Of a stretch of 64,000 nt of DNA, positions 1 to 8,734 are shown piece by piece. A program made the position numbers and the translations under genes. The notes under the pieces were generated by a model. That model ran no database searches, had not been told where the DNA came from, and saw only the letters and a program-made list of their open reading frames with translations. Source of the stretch: Mesorhizobium norvegicum (lineage in GTDB: Bacteria; Pseudomonadota; Alphaproteobacteria; Rhizobiales; Rhizobiaceae); the NCBI RefSeq assembly GCF_004919685.1, contig NZ_SMYZ01000012.1:248001-312000 (forward strand), written 5' to 3'. The stretch's first letter is position 1; every line of letters starts with the position of its first letter.

Positions 1-325
1 AGACGAAGCCGACCGGCAGCATCTCGTCGGGGTCTTCCATGTTGGCGAAGGTCACCGGCTGCTTCAGCGTGCCCATCGCGATGCCCGGCTTCAGCACATG
101 CTCCGGATCGGTGTGCGGTACCGCGACATTGTCGGGGCGCTCCAGCGGCAGTCCTGTCGGGATGGTCAATTCGCGGCGCACGACCGCGTCGGCATAGGAG
201 CTTTTGACATAGCCAAGCATCTCGAGCCGGCCCGCCAGGATGCGGATGATCTCCTCATTGGTCGATGCATCGGATCCGAGCACGATCGCTTCGGGATCCA
301 GAAGCTGCATGAGGCCGTCAGGCAT
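1..325 (-). CDS. PTS sugar transporter subunit IIA, fructose/galactitol type (partial, 3' end outside window)
   Basis: The first 108 residues of a phosphotransferase IIA protein. It would pass phosphate from HPr to a IIB partner. The probable phospho-acceptor histidine lies in the motif NVAVPHTDP (about residues 67-75), the usual IIA(Fru/Gat) signature, preceded by the typical RE..IPTGLP stretch. It starts 74 bp downstream of the IIC gene on the same strand, so the two are probably co-transcribed. The IIB gene is not in the window and may follow beyond position 1. The start ATG is at 323-325. The substrate cannot be told from sequence; galactitol or another polyol/pentitol is a family-level guess. 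Confidence 0.85.
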   Translation of the reverse strand, partial: MPDGLMQLLDPEAIVLGSDASTNEEIIRILAGRLEMLGYVKSSYADAVVRRELTIPTGLPLERPDNVAVPHTDPEHVLKPGIAMGTLKQPVTFANMEDPDEMLPVGFV

Positions 326-399
326 TTCTTTGCTCCGTCGATGAAATCGTGCGCCCGTGAAGGGCGCACGATCGGTTCAAATGCAAGGCGCTGTCAGGT

Positions 400-1806
400 T
401 CAGACCGTCTCTTCGGCCGGCTCGTCCTCGGCGCCCGCGGCCCGCTCCCAGCCGAGCGGATTGCGGCGATAGAGGACAAACAATGCCGCGATGACCACCG
501 CGATCACGATGATGCCGACAAGCCCCATTCCCTGGATCGCCTCGATGATCACATAAGGCACCCACAGGAAGCCGTCGACCACCGAGGTGATCTGCAGCGC
601 ATCCGCCGGCAGCTTGAAGCCCGATGCGACGGCAGCACTGGTGAACAGCGGCGCCAGCGCGTTGGCGACGTAGAAGCCGATGGCCAGCGTCACCGTGCCG
701 ATCACCACCATGCGGAACACGTTGCCTTTGACCAACGGCGCGGTCATGGCGACGATGAAGGGAATGACCGCAAGGTCGGCGAACAGGATGACGCGGTTGC
801 CCGGCAGGATGATGGACAGGATGATCGCGATCGGCACCAGGATCAGCGACGACGAGATCGCGGCCGGATGGCCGATCAGGATCGCCGAATCGAGGCCGAC
901 AAGAAGCTCGCGGTCGCCGGTGCGCTTGCGCACGAACGCCTGGGCTGCGTCGGAAACCGGGAGCAGGCCCTCCATCAGGATCTTGACCATGCGCGGCAGC
1001 AGCAGCATGACCGCGGCCAACGTCATGCCGGTGCCCAGAACCTTTGCCAGCACCACGCTGAGATCACCCGCATTGTAGAAGGCGATCGCGCCGAGCACGA
1101 GGCCGATGATCAGGCCCATCACGACAGGTTCTCCGAACACGCCGAACCTGCGCTCGATAGTATCGGTGTTGATGTTGATGCGATTGATCCCGGGAATGCG
1201 GTCCATGATCCAGTTGAGCACAATGGCGATCGGCAGGATCTGCGCCGAGGCGAGGTGCGGCACGGAAATGCCGGGCACGCCGTAGAATTGCTGCACCGCG
1301 CGTGCCGACCAGTCGGCGAAGAGCAGCGACAGCGCGGCGACAAGTGCTGCGACCGCGATGCCATAGGCCAGATTGTCGGTTGCAGCGACGACCAGCGAGC
1401 CGACAAAGGCGAAATGCCAGAAATTCCAGACGTCGACATTGAGCGTGCGCGTCATGCGTGTCAGCAACAGCACGATATTGACGAGGATGCCGACCGGAAT
1501 GACCCACAGGCCGACCGATGAGCCGAAGGCGATCGCCGCGGCCGAAGGCCAGCCGACATCGATGATGTCGCGATGGATGCCGGTGTTGGTGACGATGGCC
1601 TTGGCAACGTCGCCGATCGACGTGAACATGAGGCCAAGCACGAGATTGATGCCGATGAAGGCGACGCCGATGGTGACGGCGGCGCGAAAAGCCTTGCTGA
1701 CCTTGGCGCCCAGAACCACGGCGATGATAAAAATGACGATCGGTAGCAGGATCGTCGGGCCGAGCGTGTCGATGGCCCCTTTGAGACCCGCGAGAATAGT
1801 ATCCAT
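400..1806 (-). CDS. PTS galactitol-type transporter subunit IIC
   Basis: A 468-residue, very hydrophobic inner-membrane permease of the PTS GatC (EIIC-Gat) family, which moves a polyol-like sugar across the membrane while it is phosphorylated. About ten or more hydrophobic segments run through the whole length. The family-like stretch with LLVGLDSAILIGHPAA lies near residue 300, and the C-terminus is short and acidic. I start it at the ATG at 1804-1806 (MDTILAGLKG), which has a good GGGGAGG ribosome site just upstream. A longer ORF to 1851 would add 15 unlikely residues. PTS sugar permeases are uncommon in alphaproteobacteria, where most PTS proteins are regulatory. It heads an apparent IIC-IIA operon, divergent from the oxidoreductase at 2151. 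Confidence 0.88.
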   Translation of the reverse strand: MDTILAGLKGAIDTLGPTILLPIVIFIIAVVLGAKVSKAFRAAVTIGVAFIGINLVLGLMFTSIGDVAKAIVTNTGIHRDIIDVGWPSAAAIAFGSSVGLWVIPVGILVNIVLLLTRMTRTLNVDVWNFWHFAFVGSLVVAATDNLAYGIAVAALVAALSLLFADWSARAVQQFYGVPGISVPHLASAQILPIAIVLNWIMDRIPGINRININTDTIERRFGVFGEPVVMGLIIGLVLGAIAFYNAGDLSVVLAKVLGTGMTLAAVMLLLPRMVKILMEGLLPVSDAAQAFVRKRTGDRELLVGLDSAILIGHPAAISSSLILVPIAIILSIILPGNRVILFADLAVIPFIVAMTAPLVKGNVFRMVVIGTVTLAIGFYVANALAPLFTSAAVASGFKLPADALQITSVVDGFLWVPYVIIEAIQGMGLVGIIVIAVVIAALFVLYRRNPLGWERAAGAEDEPAEETV

Positions 1807-2000
1807 TATTCCTCCCCTGGAGCCCCCGAGCCTTCGCTCGACGCCTCGCAATGATGCTCCATCCAGCCTTTGACGCCACCTTGGCGCAAAGACACTCCCC
1901 AGTCTGCCGCGCGGCGCATGTTCTCCGATATGTTGTGCCGATGAACATTTGCCTTTGCTGGTAAACGAATGTTTTATTGGGGCTGCTCACGACAATGTCA

Positions 2001-2092
2001 ATTGGCAACCCTTTGTGCCAATCGCCCGGGACGAATGTCCCTTGTTCGGGCGATTTCGCCGGAAAATGCCGGTCGCCAATGGTTTCGTTGGC
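2001..2092. promoter_or_regulatory. Candidate operator pair in the PTS/oxidoreductase divergent region
   Basis: In the intergenic region between the PTS IIC gene and the oxidoreductase there is an inverted repeat ATTGGCA-N8-TGCCAAT at 2001-2022. A related one of opposite polarity, GCCAA-N8-TTGGC, lies at 2075-2092. Two related dyads with the same 8-bp spacer between divergent genes suggest binding sites for a sugar-responsive repressor. No regulator gene is visible nearby, so the factor is unknown. Confidence 0.45.
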
Positions 2093-2150
2093 AAATGGAA
2101 CCCGTTCCCTGCTATCCGACCACAAATCACGAAGCTGTGGACATTCCTGC

Positions 2151-3464
2151 ATGACCAATGTCGCCCTGACCGGCCTTGCCCGCGATCTCGCCAGGCGTGC
2201 CGCCGAGGGCCGCCCTGTGCGCATCGGCGTCATCGGTTCGGGCGAAATGGGCACCGATCTGGTCACCCAAGGCATGCTGATGCCGGGCATTTCGGTATGC
2301 GCCGTCTCGACACGCCGCCCGCACACCGCGCGCGATGCCATCCGTATCGCCTATGGTGATGAAGCCATGGCGGTCGAAGCCGACACCGCGTCGAAAGTCA
2401 CCAGCGCCATCGAGAACGGCAAGATCGCCATCACCTCGAATGAGATGCTGGTCACCAATCCGCTGATCGACGTCGTCATCGACGCCACCGGCAAGCCGGG
2501 TGTCGCCGCCGATTTCTGCCTGTCGGCGATGGAGCACGGCAAGCATCTGGTGATGATGAACGTCGAGGCCGACGTCACCATCGGCTGCTATCTCAAACAG
2601 CAGGCCGACCGGCTTGGCGTCGTCTATTCGGTGGGTGCGGGCGACGAGCCGTCGAGCTGCATGGAACTGATCGAGTTTGCCTCGGCGCTTGGCCTGACCA
2701 TCGTCTCGGCCGGCAAGGGCAAGAACAACCCGCTCAACCACGATGCCGTGCCCGATGACTATCGCGAGGAAGCGATCCGCCGCAACATGAACCCGCGCAT
2801 GCTGGTCGAGTTCGTCGACGGCTCCAAGACCATGGTCGAGATGTGCGCCATCGCCAACGCCACCGGGCTGGTGCCTGATGTGCCCGGCATGCACGGCCCG
2901 AAGGCCGACCGCGACGACCTCGCCAAGGTGCTGATCCCGCGCGAGGATGGCGGGCTGCTGCTGAAGAAGGGCGTCGTCGACTATACCGTCGGCAAGGGCG
3001 TCGCGCCCGGCGTCTTCGTCATCGTCGAGGCGACGCATCCGCGCATCATCGAGCGCATGGACGATCTGCATATCGGCCACGGCCCCTATTACAGCCTGTT
3101 CCGGCCCTATCATCTGACCTCGCTGGAAGTGCCGCTGACCGCCGCCCGCATCGTGCTTTTCGGCAAGCCCGACATGGTGCCGTTGCCAAGGCCGGTGGCC
3201 GAGGTGTGCGCCGTCGCCAAGCGCGACCTTGCCGCCGGCGAGGCCTTCGATGCGATCGGCGAGACCTGCTACCGATCCTGGACCATGACCGTCGGCGAAG
3301 CCCGCGCCCAGCGCGCCGTGCCGGTCGGCCTGCTCGAGGGCGGCAAGGTGCTGAAACCGGTCAGGAAAGGCGAATTGCTGACCGCCCACAATGCGGTGCC
3401 AGATCAGACGACGAGGCTGTTCGCCTTGCGCCGGCTGCAGGACGAGATGCTGTACGGAGCCTGA
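2151..3464 (+). CDS. NAD(P)-dependent oxidoreductase with C-terminal SAF domain (COG4091, homoserine-dehydrogenase-like; DRL-like)
   Basis: A 437-residue protein with an N-terminal Rossmann domain (RIGVIGSGEMGTDLV near residues 25-40), a middle homoserine-dehydrogenase-like part, and a C-terminal SAF-type domain from about residue 350. COG4091 members are often labelled predicted homoserine dehydrogenase. One branch, Brucella DRL, replaces DXR and makes MEP in isoprenoid synthesis. Other members sit beside sugar or polyol transport genes, as here, so the reaction is undecided. I prefer the ATG at 2151 (MTNVALTGLARDL) because it gives the normal short lead into the Rossmann fold. An upstream in-frame ATG at 1977 would run through the putative operators. 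Divergent from the PTS genes. Confidence 0.82.
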   Translation: MTNVALTGLARDLARRAAEGRPVRIGVIGSGEMGTDLVTQGMLMPGISVCAVSTRRPHTARDAIRIAYGDEAMAVEADTASKVTSAIENGKIAITSNEMLVTNPLIDVVIDATGKPGVAADFCLSAMEHGKHLVMMNVEADVTIGCYLKQQADRLGVVYSVGAGDEPSSCMELIEFASALGLTIVSAGKGKNNPLNHDAVPDDYREEAIRRNMNPRMLVEFVDGSKTMVEMCAIANATGLVPDVPGMHGPKADRDDLAKVLIPREDGGLLLKKGVVDYTVGKGVAPGVFVIVEATHPRIIERMDDLHIGHGPYYSLFRPYHLTSLEVPLTAARIVLFGKPDMVPLPRPVAEVCAVAKRDLAAGEAFDAIGETCYRSWTMTVGEARAQRAVPVGLLEGGKVLKPVRKGELLTAHNAVPDQTTRLFALRRLQDEMLYGA

Positions 3465-3534
3465 AGCGACCACGCTGGCACTGCGGTCAAAAATGATTAG
3501 ATTTTGGGGATAAATATCGCCTGAGGCTAGTCAC

Positions 3535-3789
3535 ATGAACCTTCGGATCAGGAATCCGCGTGCGCGCGAACTGGCTCTTCAGCTTGCAGCCAAGCGAAAG
3601 ATTTCCATGACCAAAGCGGTCATCGAAGCGCTTGAATCAGAACTGATGCGGGAAAAAGGTCGCGCGCCGCTGGCGGAGCGGCTGGCCGCCATTGCCGCCG
3701 ATTTGAGGACCAAAGCAGGCGCGGGTGGTCCGGTTGTGAGCAAGGATGAGATCGACGGCATGTGGGGTGGCGACCAGAAAGACGCCTGA
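3535..3789 (+). CDS. VapB-type antitoxin (orphan)
   Basis: An 84-residue protein of the VapB/Rv0623-like antitoxin family. The N-terminal segment LRIRNPRARELALQLA followed by SMTKAVIEALESEL (residues 2-40) is the usual ribbon-helix-helix DNA-binding part. The rest would normally bind a VapC PIN-domain ribonuclease. No toxin gene follows: the next 389 bp hold only a palindromic repeat and no PIN-domain ORF is visible. Either the toxin was lost or the antitoxin acts alone as a regulator. Confidence 0.75.
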   Translation: MNLRIRNPRARELALQLAAKRKISMTKAVIEALESELMREKGRAPLAERLAAIAADLRTKAGAGGPVVSKDEIDGMWGGDQKDA

Positions 3790-3898
3790 CCAGGTGCACA
3801 CAGGGTTGATAGGTTGGACGGCCTATTGGCAGCCCGGATTTCGTCGTTCGTTTGGATGGATCAGCATAAATATTCGGGATTGGTCGAAGCCTTCCCAA

Positions 3899-4087
3899 CT
3901 TCGTCATCCACGGGCGGAGCAGGAGCGAAGCGACGTCGCGGAGACCCGAGGATCCATGCCATGACCTTGGTCGAGGAATGCAGCGGAGCAGAATTTTGCA
4001 CCGCAGCAGCGCTCGGATGTCACGGCATGGATCCCGGGGTCTGCGCTGCGTCGCTTCGCTCCTTGCTTCGCCCCAGGATGACGAAGC
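3899..4087. repeat. Large palindromic intergenic repeat element (~190 bp, REP/MITE-like)
   Basis: The stretch from CTTCGTCATCC at 3899 to GGATGACGAAG at 4085 is a long imperfect inverted repeat. The left arm (GTCATCC..GGAGCAGGAGCGAAGCGACG..GGATCCATGCC) matches the reverse complement of the right arm (GGCATGGATCC..CGTCGCTTCGCTCC..GGATGACG), so the RNA would fold into one long hairpin. No transposase ORF is inside. It fills most of the 389-bp space between the orphan antitoxin and proC, where no gene is visible. Elements of this look are common between rhizobial genes, from general knowledge. Confidence 0.75.
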
Positions 4088-4178
4088 GATGGGCGTTTCC
4101 GCCAAATCGCCAAGGCATGCCATCCGTCGACGCAAGCACAGCCGACCCGTCAAACGTCTGTGGCGAAGGGACGTTCGC

Positions 4179-4994
4179 CTATTTCCCCAGCTCGACAGAC
4201 CGCAACCGCGCCGCCTCCACCGCTTGCGTCAGCAGATTGGCCAGCCGGTCCTCACCCATCAGCACCTCTAGCGCCGCGGCCGTCGTCCCCTTGGGGCTGG
4301 TGACCTGCTGGCGCAGCACGCCCGGTTCCTCGCCGCTTTCGGCGGCGAGCGAGGCAGCGCCGTAGACGGTCTGCATGGCGAGCAGCTTGGCGGTTGCCGT
4401 CGGCAGGCCGGCCTTCTCGGCCGCCACGGTCAGCGCCTCGATGAAATGGAAGATATAGGCCGGCCCCGATCCCGATACGGCGGTCACCGCATCCATCAGG
4501 CCCTCATCGTCGATGGTGGCCACTTCGCCGCTCGCCGACAGCAGGTCGGCGACGAAACGCTTGGTGTCGTCGGAAACCAGCCTGTTGGAAAACACCACCA
4601 TCATGCCCTTGCCGATGGCTGCCGGCGTGTTGGGCATGCAGCGCACGATCGGCGCGCGGCTGCCCAGGATTTCCTCGAAGGTGGCGGCAGGCGTGCCGGC
4701 GGCGATGCTGACGAAGGTGGTGCGGCCATCGCCGAAGCGCTTGTAGGCGGCGGTGACGTCGCGGATCACCTGCGGCTTTACCGCGATGACGACGAGATCG
4801 GGCACGGCATCGGCTGGAATATCACCGGCATCGGCTGATGTGCCGCAGCCCAACGCTGCGGCGCGGTTGCGCAGATCGGCATTGGGCTCGACCACGAAAA
4901 CCGCTGACGGCGCAAGCTTGCCGGATTTCAGCCATCCCGAGAGCATGGCGTAACCCATATTGCCGCAGCCGGCGAGAACAAGCCTGATCGTCAT
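4179..4994 (-). CDS. proC: Pyrroline-5-carboxylate reductase
   Basis: 271 residues, normal length for ProC, which reduces 1-pyrroline-5-carboxylate to proline with NAD(P)H in the cytoplasm. An N-terminal Rossmann motif (LVLAGCGNMGYAMLSGW) and the family signature AVSGSGPAYIFHFIEAL near residue 170 are clear, followed by the RQQVTSPKGTTAAALEVL block. It stands alone, downstream on the same strand of the exopolysaccharide genes but 61 bp away from the nearest. Confidence 0.95.
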   Translation of the reverse strand: MTIRLVLAGCGNMGYAMLSGWLKSGKLAPSAVFVVEPNADLRNRAAALGCGTSADAGDIPADAVPDLVVIAVKPQVIRDVTAAYKRFGDGRTTFVSIAAGTPAATFEEILGSRAPIVRCMPNTPAAIGKGMMVVFSNRLVSDDTKRFVADLLSASGEVATIDDEGLMDAVTAVSGSGPAYIFHFIEALTVAAEKAGLPTATAKLLAMQTVYGAASLAAESGEEPGVLRQQVTSPKGTTAAALEVLMGEDRLANLLTQAVEAARLRSVELGK

Positions 4995-5055
4995 CGAAAG
5001 CCCTCCGAAGGAAGGCCTTCACATAGACGCTGGCGCTTCCCTGGGGAAGCCCCCG

Positions 5056-6423
5056 TCAGGAGGAACGGGAAGATCGCGCACCGCGATCTCGGGATCGTGC
5101 ACCGCTATCGGGATCACGCACTGCCATCGGCCGCAGCGAGACTTGCCTCAGCCCAAGCACGCCGAGCACGAAGAACAGCCAGACCGGGTCGCCGCGATGG
5201 AAGAAGAAGCTTTCGAGGAAAGCGTTCAGCGCCGTGAACAGCACCACCATCATGAAGAAGTCGCCGAGAAAGATGTTTTCCCTGCGCAGCGGAATGCGCA
5301 TGTAGTCGCGCAGCGGCGCGATGAGGAAAGTGTAGACCGCCACGCAAAGTGCCGGAATACCCATCAGCACGGCGATGTCGAGATAGCCGTCATGGCCGTG
5401 CACGATGGTTCTGATGTCCCACGGCCGGTCGAAGGGCTGGTCCTGGTTGAGCAAGAGCGGCGTGCCCCAGAAGCTTTCATAGCCGTAGCCGGTCCATGGC
5501 TTCTTCGCCAGCATACTGCCGGCGAACTCCCACAGCGTCGTGCGACCGGTATAGGTCATGTCGGGGAAATAGATCGCCGCCAGATGTTTTATCGGCGGCA
5601 GGAAGACGATGCCCAGCGTGCCGACCGCCGTGGCGATGATCGCCAGGGCAAACAGGATCGGCGTGCCGAGCCGCATGCCTATCAGGCTCGGGAACATCAC
5701 GATCAGGATCGAGAACGGCACCAGGCCGGCGGTTGTCTTTGAGCCGGTGTGCAGCATGAAGATCATCGCTGCGAAGAAGATCCCGGCGCCCCAGTACCGC
5801 TGCCCGCGCCGGTAGAGATACAGACCTGCGAAGCTGAGGCAGGCCATGATCGGGCCGGCGATGTTCTTGTGGGTGAACACGCCGCGCCACAGGCCGGCAT
5901 GTTCGGGCTCCTGCGAGTCGGCGGTGTGCATCGCTTCGTGCGGAAAGACGATGAGGCCGAGATAGGAAAGGCCCATGACCACGACGGCGGTGAAGATGAT
6001 GACTTTTGAGAAGGCCTCGGCGTCGCGCGGCAGCACCAGGATCGTCGCCATAGTCAGGATGCCGATCAGGGTGAAGGAGGCGGCGCGCATTGCCGAAGGC
6101 GGATCGGTCGCCAGGATCACCGACAGGAAAAAGAAGCCCAGCATCAGCATCCAGGACGGGCTGAGCAGCGAGCGCACGACGCGCGGATCGGCAAAGGCCA
6201 TCAGCGAGAAGATCGATATGGCTCCAAGCGAACTGAAGCCAAGCTGGTTGACGATGTCGCCGCCTTGACCGGTGAGCTCGGCGCCGCCCGGCTGGAACGG
6301 CCTGAAGGACACCATGATGACGGTGAACAGCAGCGCGGCAATGGCAGTCGCCACGCCTTCGCGCGTGAACGCGGCGCTGAGCGGGGCGCGCTCAGTTTTT
6401 CTCAGGCTGCCGGTATTGCTCAT
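5056..6423 (-). CDS. O-antigen ligase / ExoQ-like polysaccharide polymerase
   Basis: A membrane protein of about 455 residues with 10-12 hydrophobic segments and the Wzy/WaaL-type central loop. The loop contains HAGLWRGVFTHKNIAG and, further on, GRTTLWEF and GYGYESFWG, typical of ExoQ-like exopolysaccharide polymerases. It would join lipid-linked repeat units in the periplasm. The start is taken at the ATG 6421-6423 (MSNTGSLRKTE), inside the end of the upstream glycosyltransferase gene (32-bp overlap). A longer ORF to 6483 is possible but reads poorly. First gene cluster of polysaccharide export with the genes up to 14482. Confidence 0.85.
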   Translation of the reverse strand: MSNTGSLRKTERAPLSAAFTREGVATAIAALLFTVIMVSFRPFQPGGAELTGQGGDIVNQLGFSSLGAISIFSLMAFADPRVVRSLLSPSWMLMLGFFFLSVILATDPPSAMRAASFTLIGILTMATILVLPRDAEAFSKVIIFTAVVVMGLSYLGLIVFPHEAMHTADSQEPEHAGLWRGVFTHKNIAGPIMACLSFAGLYLYRRGQRYWGAGIFFAAMIFMLHTGSKTTAGLVPFSILIVMFPSLIGMRLGTPILFALAIIATAVGTLGIVFLPPIKHLAAIYFPDMTYTGRTTLWEFAGSMLAKKPWTGYGYESFWGTPLLLNQDQPFDRPWDIRTIVHGHDGYLDIAVLMGIPALCVAVYTFLIAPLRDYMRIPLRRENIFLGDFFMMVVLFTALNAFLESFFFHRGDPVWLFFVLGVLGLRQVSLRPMAVRDPDSGARSRDRGARSSRSS

Positions 6424-7390
6424 TGGCATATCCGAATTCGGCCAGCACGCGGCCCAGCGCCACATGGACGGGGTAGATGGCAACAGCTGGTGATCCGGTT
6501 CGCGCCAGCCGCATCAGGCCGCGAAACGGCGAGGCGGCAAGCAGCGCCAGGCTCTTCAGCAACACTTTGGCGCCGGCGAGTGGTGTGCCGGCGCGTTTCT
6601 TCTTTTCGACCAATGTCGAGATGACGCCGTTGCGCAGGCTGCGGGCGCGGATCCAGTCGGCTTCGACACGCCGGGCCGGAACGGTTTCTTGCACCTTGGC
6701 CTCGGCGCACCAGCCCAGCACAAAGCCGCGCTGCGCCGCTCGGCTGAGGAAATCGGAATCGCCGCCGCCCATGAAGTTGAATTTCAGATCGAGAAAGGGC
6801 GGACCCATGGCGATCAGGACGTTGCGCCTGACCAGAAGATTGCCGGACGAATAGAGCGCAGGCACGCGCCCTGTCTCTCGATAGGGAGGCGCGAACACCG
6901 GATGCTCGGCCCATTTTGCATGGGCGGGGTCGGCAAACACGGGCACTTGCGGGCCGCCGACGATATCGGCGCCGAGCGTCTCGGCTGCCGTGCACATCCG
7001 TTCCAGCCACTGCGGATCGGCGATCTCATCATCGTCGATGACCAGCAGGTGCCTGAAGTTCGGGAATTGCAGGATCGCTGTCTGCCAGCCGGCATTGTAG
7101 GCGCTGCAATTGCCGCGCTCCTGCGCAATGATGACCAGACCTGGTATCTCGCCGCGCTCGAACAACGGCAGCACCGTCTTGGCGCCGGCCCGCGCCTCGG
7201 CTTCGTTTTCCATGACGATGACGGCAAAGCGCCTGCCGGTTTGCTGCGCGCGCAGCGACGCCAGCGTTTCCAGCACCTGCTCGGGCCGCTTGAAGGTCGG
7301 CAAGGTGACGACCGCTTCGATGGCCTCGACGTCAAGCCGCGGCGAGCGTCCAGCGATCGATACCGAACCGTCCGATGGCAAAGGGATCAT
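6392..7390 (-). CDS. Family 2 glycosyltransferase
   Basis: A GT-A fold glycosyltransferase of about 332 residues. VVTLPTFKRPEQVLETLASL near the N-terminus is the nucleotide-sugar binding start. LLVIDDDEIADPQWLERM carries the metal-binding DDD motif, and FNFMGGGDSDFLSRAAQRG the acceptor-side motif. The C-terminus is hydrophobic, suggesting membrane attachment. I prefer the ATG at 7390 (MIPLPSDG); the ORF is open to 7432. Its 3' end overlaps the polymerase gene, so they are translated together. It would add a sugar to a lipid-linked repeat; donor unknown. Confidence 0.88.
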   Translation of the reverse strand: MIPLPSDGSVSIAGRSPRLDVEAIEAVVTLPTFKRPEQVLETLASLRAQQTGRRFAVIVMENEAEARAGAKTVLPLFERGEIPGLVIIAQERGNCSAYNAGWQTAILQFPNFRHLLVIDDDEIADPQWLERMCTAAETLGADIVGGPQVPVFADPAHAKWAEHPVFAPPYRETGRVPALYSSGNLLVRRNVLIAMGPPFLDLKFNFMGGGDSDFLSRAAQRGFVLGWCAEAKVQETVPARRVEADWIRARSLRNGVISTLVEKKKRAGTPLAGAKVLLKSLALLAASPFRGLMRLARTGSPAVAIYPVHVALGRVLAEFGYANEQYRQPEKN

Positions 7391-7561
7391 CCGTGTCCAG
7401 CCACATGGTGAGTTGGGCTCTGGTAGCACCACGGTGATAAGGTTTCGTTAATCACCTTGCACGGAGAAGCCCGCCAGGCAGCGGCTTTCGGTCGCCGAAT
7501 GTGCTGGCTTAATCAAGGGTTCACCGCACTTTGCTACCGGCTACACCACAGGATAGGTGAG

Positions 7562-8734
7562 ATGCATCTGCTGTTCGCCACATCGATCGTGCCCGACGGC
7601 GCTCTCGCCTCGGGCTACGAGATCGCCAACGCTGCGATCATCGCTGCCTTGCGGCGCGCTGGCGCGCGCGTCACGGTCATCGGTTTCACCTGGCCGGGGA
7701 AACCCGCGGCCGATCCCGAAAACACCGTGGTGCTGGGTGCGATCGACGTACGCACGGACAATGCCTCATCGCTGCAAAAGCTGGCCTGGGTCGGCAAGGC
7801 GCTGCTTTCGGGCCTCACCTTCGCATCGGTCAAGTTGCGCGCGGTGTCCGACGGCGATGTACTTGCCGCTGTCGAGCGCGCCGGTCCTTTTGACGGCTAT
7901 GCGCTGAATTCCGTGCAGTTCGCAGGTGCCTTCGAAAAGCTGTTCGCCGACCGGCCCTCGATCTTCGTTGCCCACAATGTCGAGCATCTTTCGGCGCAGG
8001 AGAATGCCGCTGCCGCCGGCAGCCTCTTCCAGCGCCTGCTGTTCCGCCGCGAGGCGAGGTTGCTCAAGACCGTGGAAGAGCGTCTCTGTCGCCGGGCGCG
8101 CTTCGTCTTCACGCTGGCCGAGGAAGACCGCGCCGCACTCGGTGTCGCCTCGGGGGGCCGCTCAGTGGTGCTGCCACTGGTGACCGGTGCTCAGGCGCCA
8201 ACTCCGAAAGGCCCGCGCCACATCGACTGCGACGCCGCTCTGATCGGCACCTGGACCTGGCAGCCGAACCGCATCGGCCTCGACTGGTTCCTGGGCAAGG
8301 TCGTACCGCATCTACGCTCCGGTTTCCGCATCCGCGTCGCCGGCAGCATGCCTGCCGGCGTCACGTCGAAGCATCCCGGTGTCGAGTTTGTCGGCCGCGT
8401 GCCCGACGCGCAGGCTTTCGTGCGCAGTGCCGCCGTCATCCCGTTGATCAGCACCGCCGGCAGCGGCGTCCAGTTGAAGACCATCGAAACCTTCGAACTC
8501 GGCCTGCCTTCCGTCGCCACCAGCCGCTCGCTGCGCGGCATCGACCATCGCCCGTCCAATTGCGTCGTCACCGACGATCCCGCCGCCTTCGCCAGGGCTC
8601 TCGAGGCCGCGGCGGCCGACATCCGCGACGTCGACGGCAGCGCATTCCGGCGTTCGCAGGTCAAGGCGCTCGACGCCGCCATCCGGCTCGGCCTCGAAAA
8701 GCTCGGGCCTGTCAGGCAGGAGGCGTTTGCATGA
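7562..8734 (+). CDS. Family 4 (GT-B) glycosyltransferase
   Basis: 390 residues with a GT-B layout. The N-terminal domain starts HLLFATSIVPDGALASGYE, and the C-terminal domain holds ALIGTWTWQPNRIGLDWF and STAGSGVQLKTIETFELG, resembling the donor-binding region of GT4/WcaI-like enzymes. The ATG at 7562 follows GGATAGGTGAG; the upstream ORF extension to 7457 lacks family-like sequence. Divergent from the GT2/polymerase pair, and first of three translationally coupled genes (ATGA overlap with the next gene). Confidence 0.85.
   Translation: MHLLFATSIVPDGALASGYEIANAAIIAALRRAGARVTVIGFTWPGKPAADPENTVVLGAIDVRTDNASSLQKLAWVGKALLSGLTFASVKLRAVSDGDVLAAVERAGPFDGYALNSVQFAGAFEKLFADRPSIFVAHNVEHLSAQENAAAAGSLFQRLLFRREARLLKTVEERLCRRARFVFTLAEEDRAALGVASGGRSVVLPLVTGAQAPTPKGPRHIDCDAALIGTWTWQPNRIGLDWFLGKVVPHLRSGFRIRVAGSMPAGVTSKHPGVEFVGRVPDAQAFVRSAAVIPLISTAGSGVQLKTIETFELGLPSVATSRSLRGIDHRPSNCVVTDDPAAFARALEAAAADIRDVDGSAFRRSQVKALDAAIRLGLEKLGPVRQEAFA

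Noticed and set aside
1064..2341. 425-residue minus-strand frame
   Set aside because: Runs across the PTS IIC gene in another frame and into the oxidoreductase region; no domain visible.
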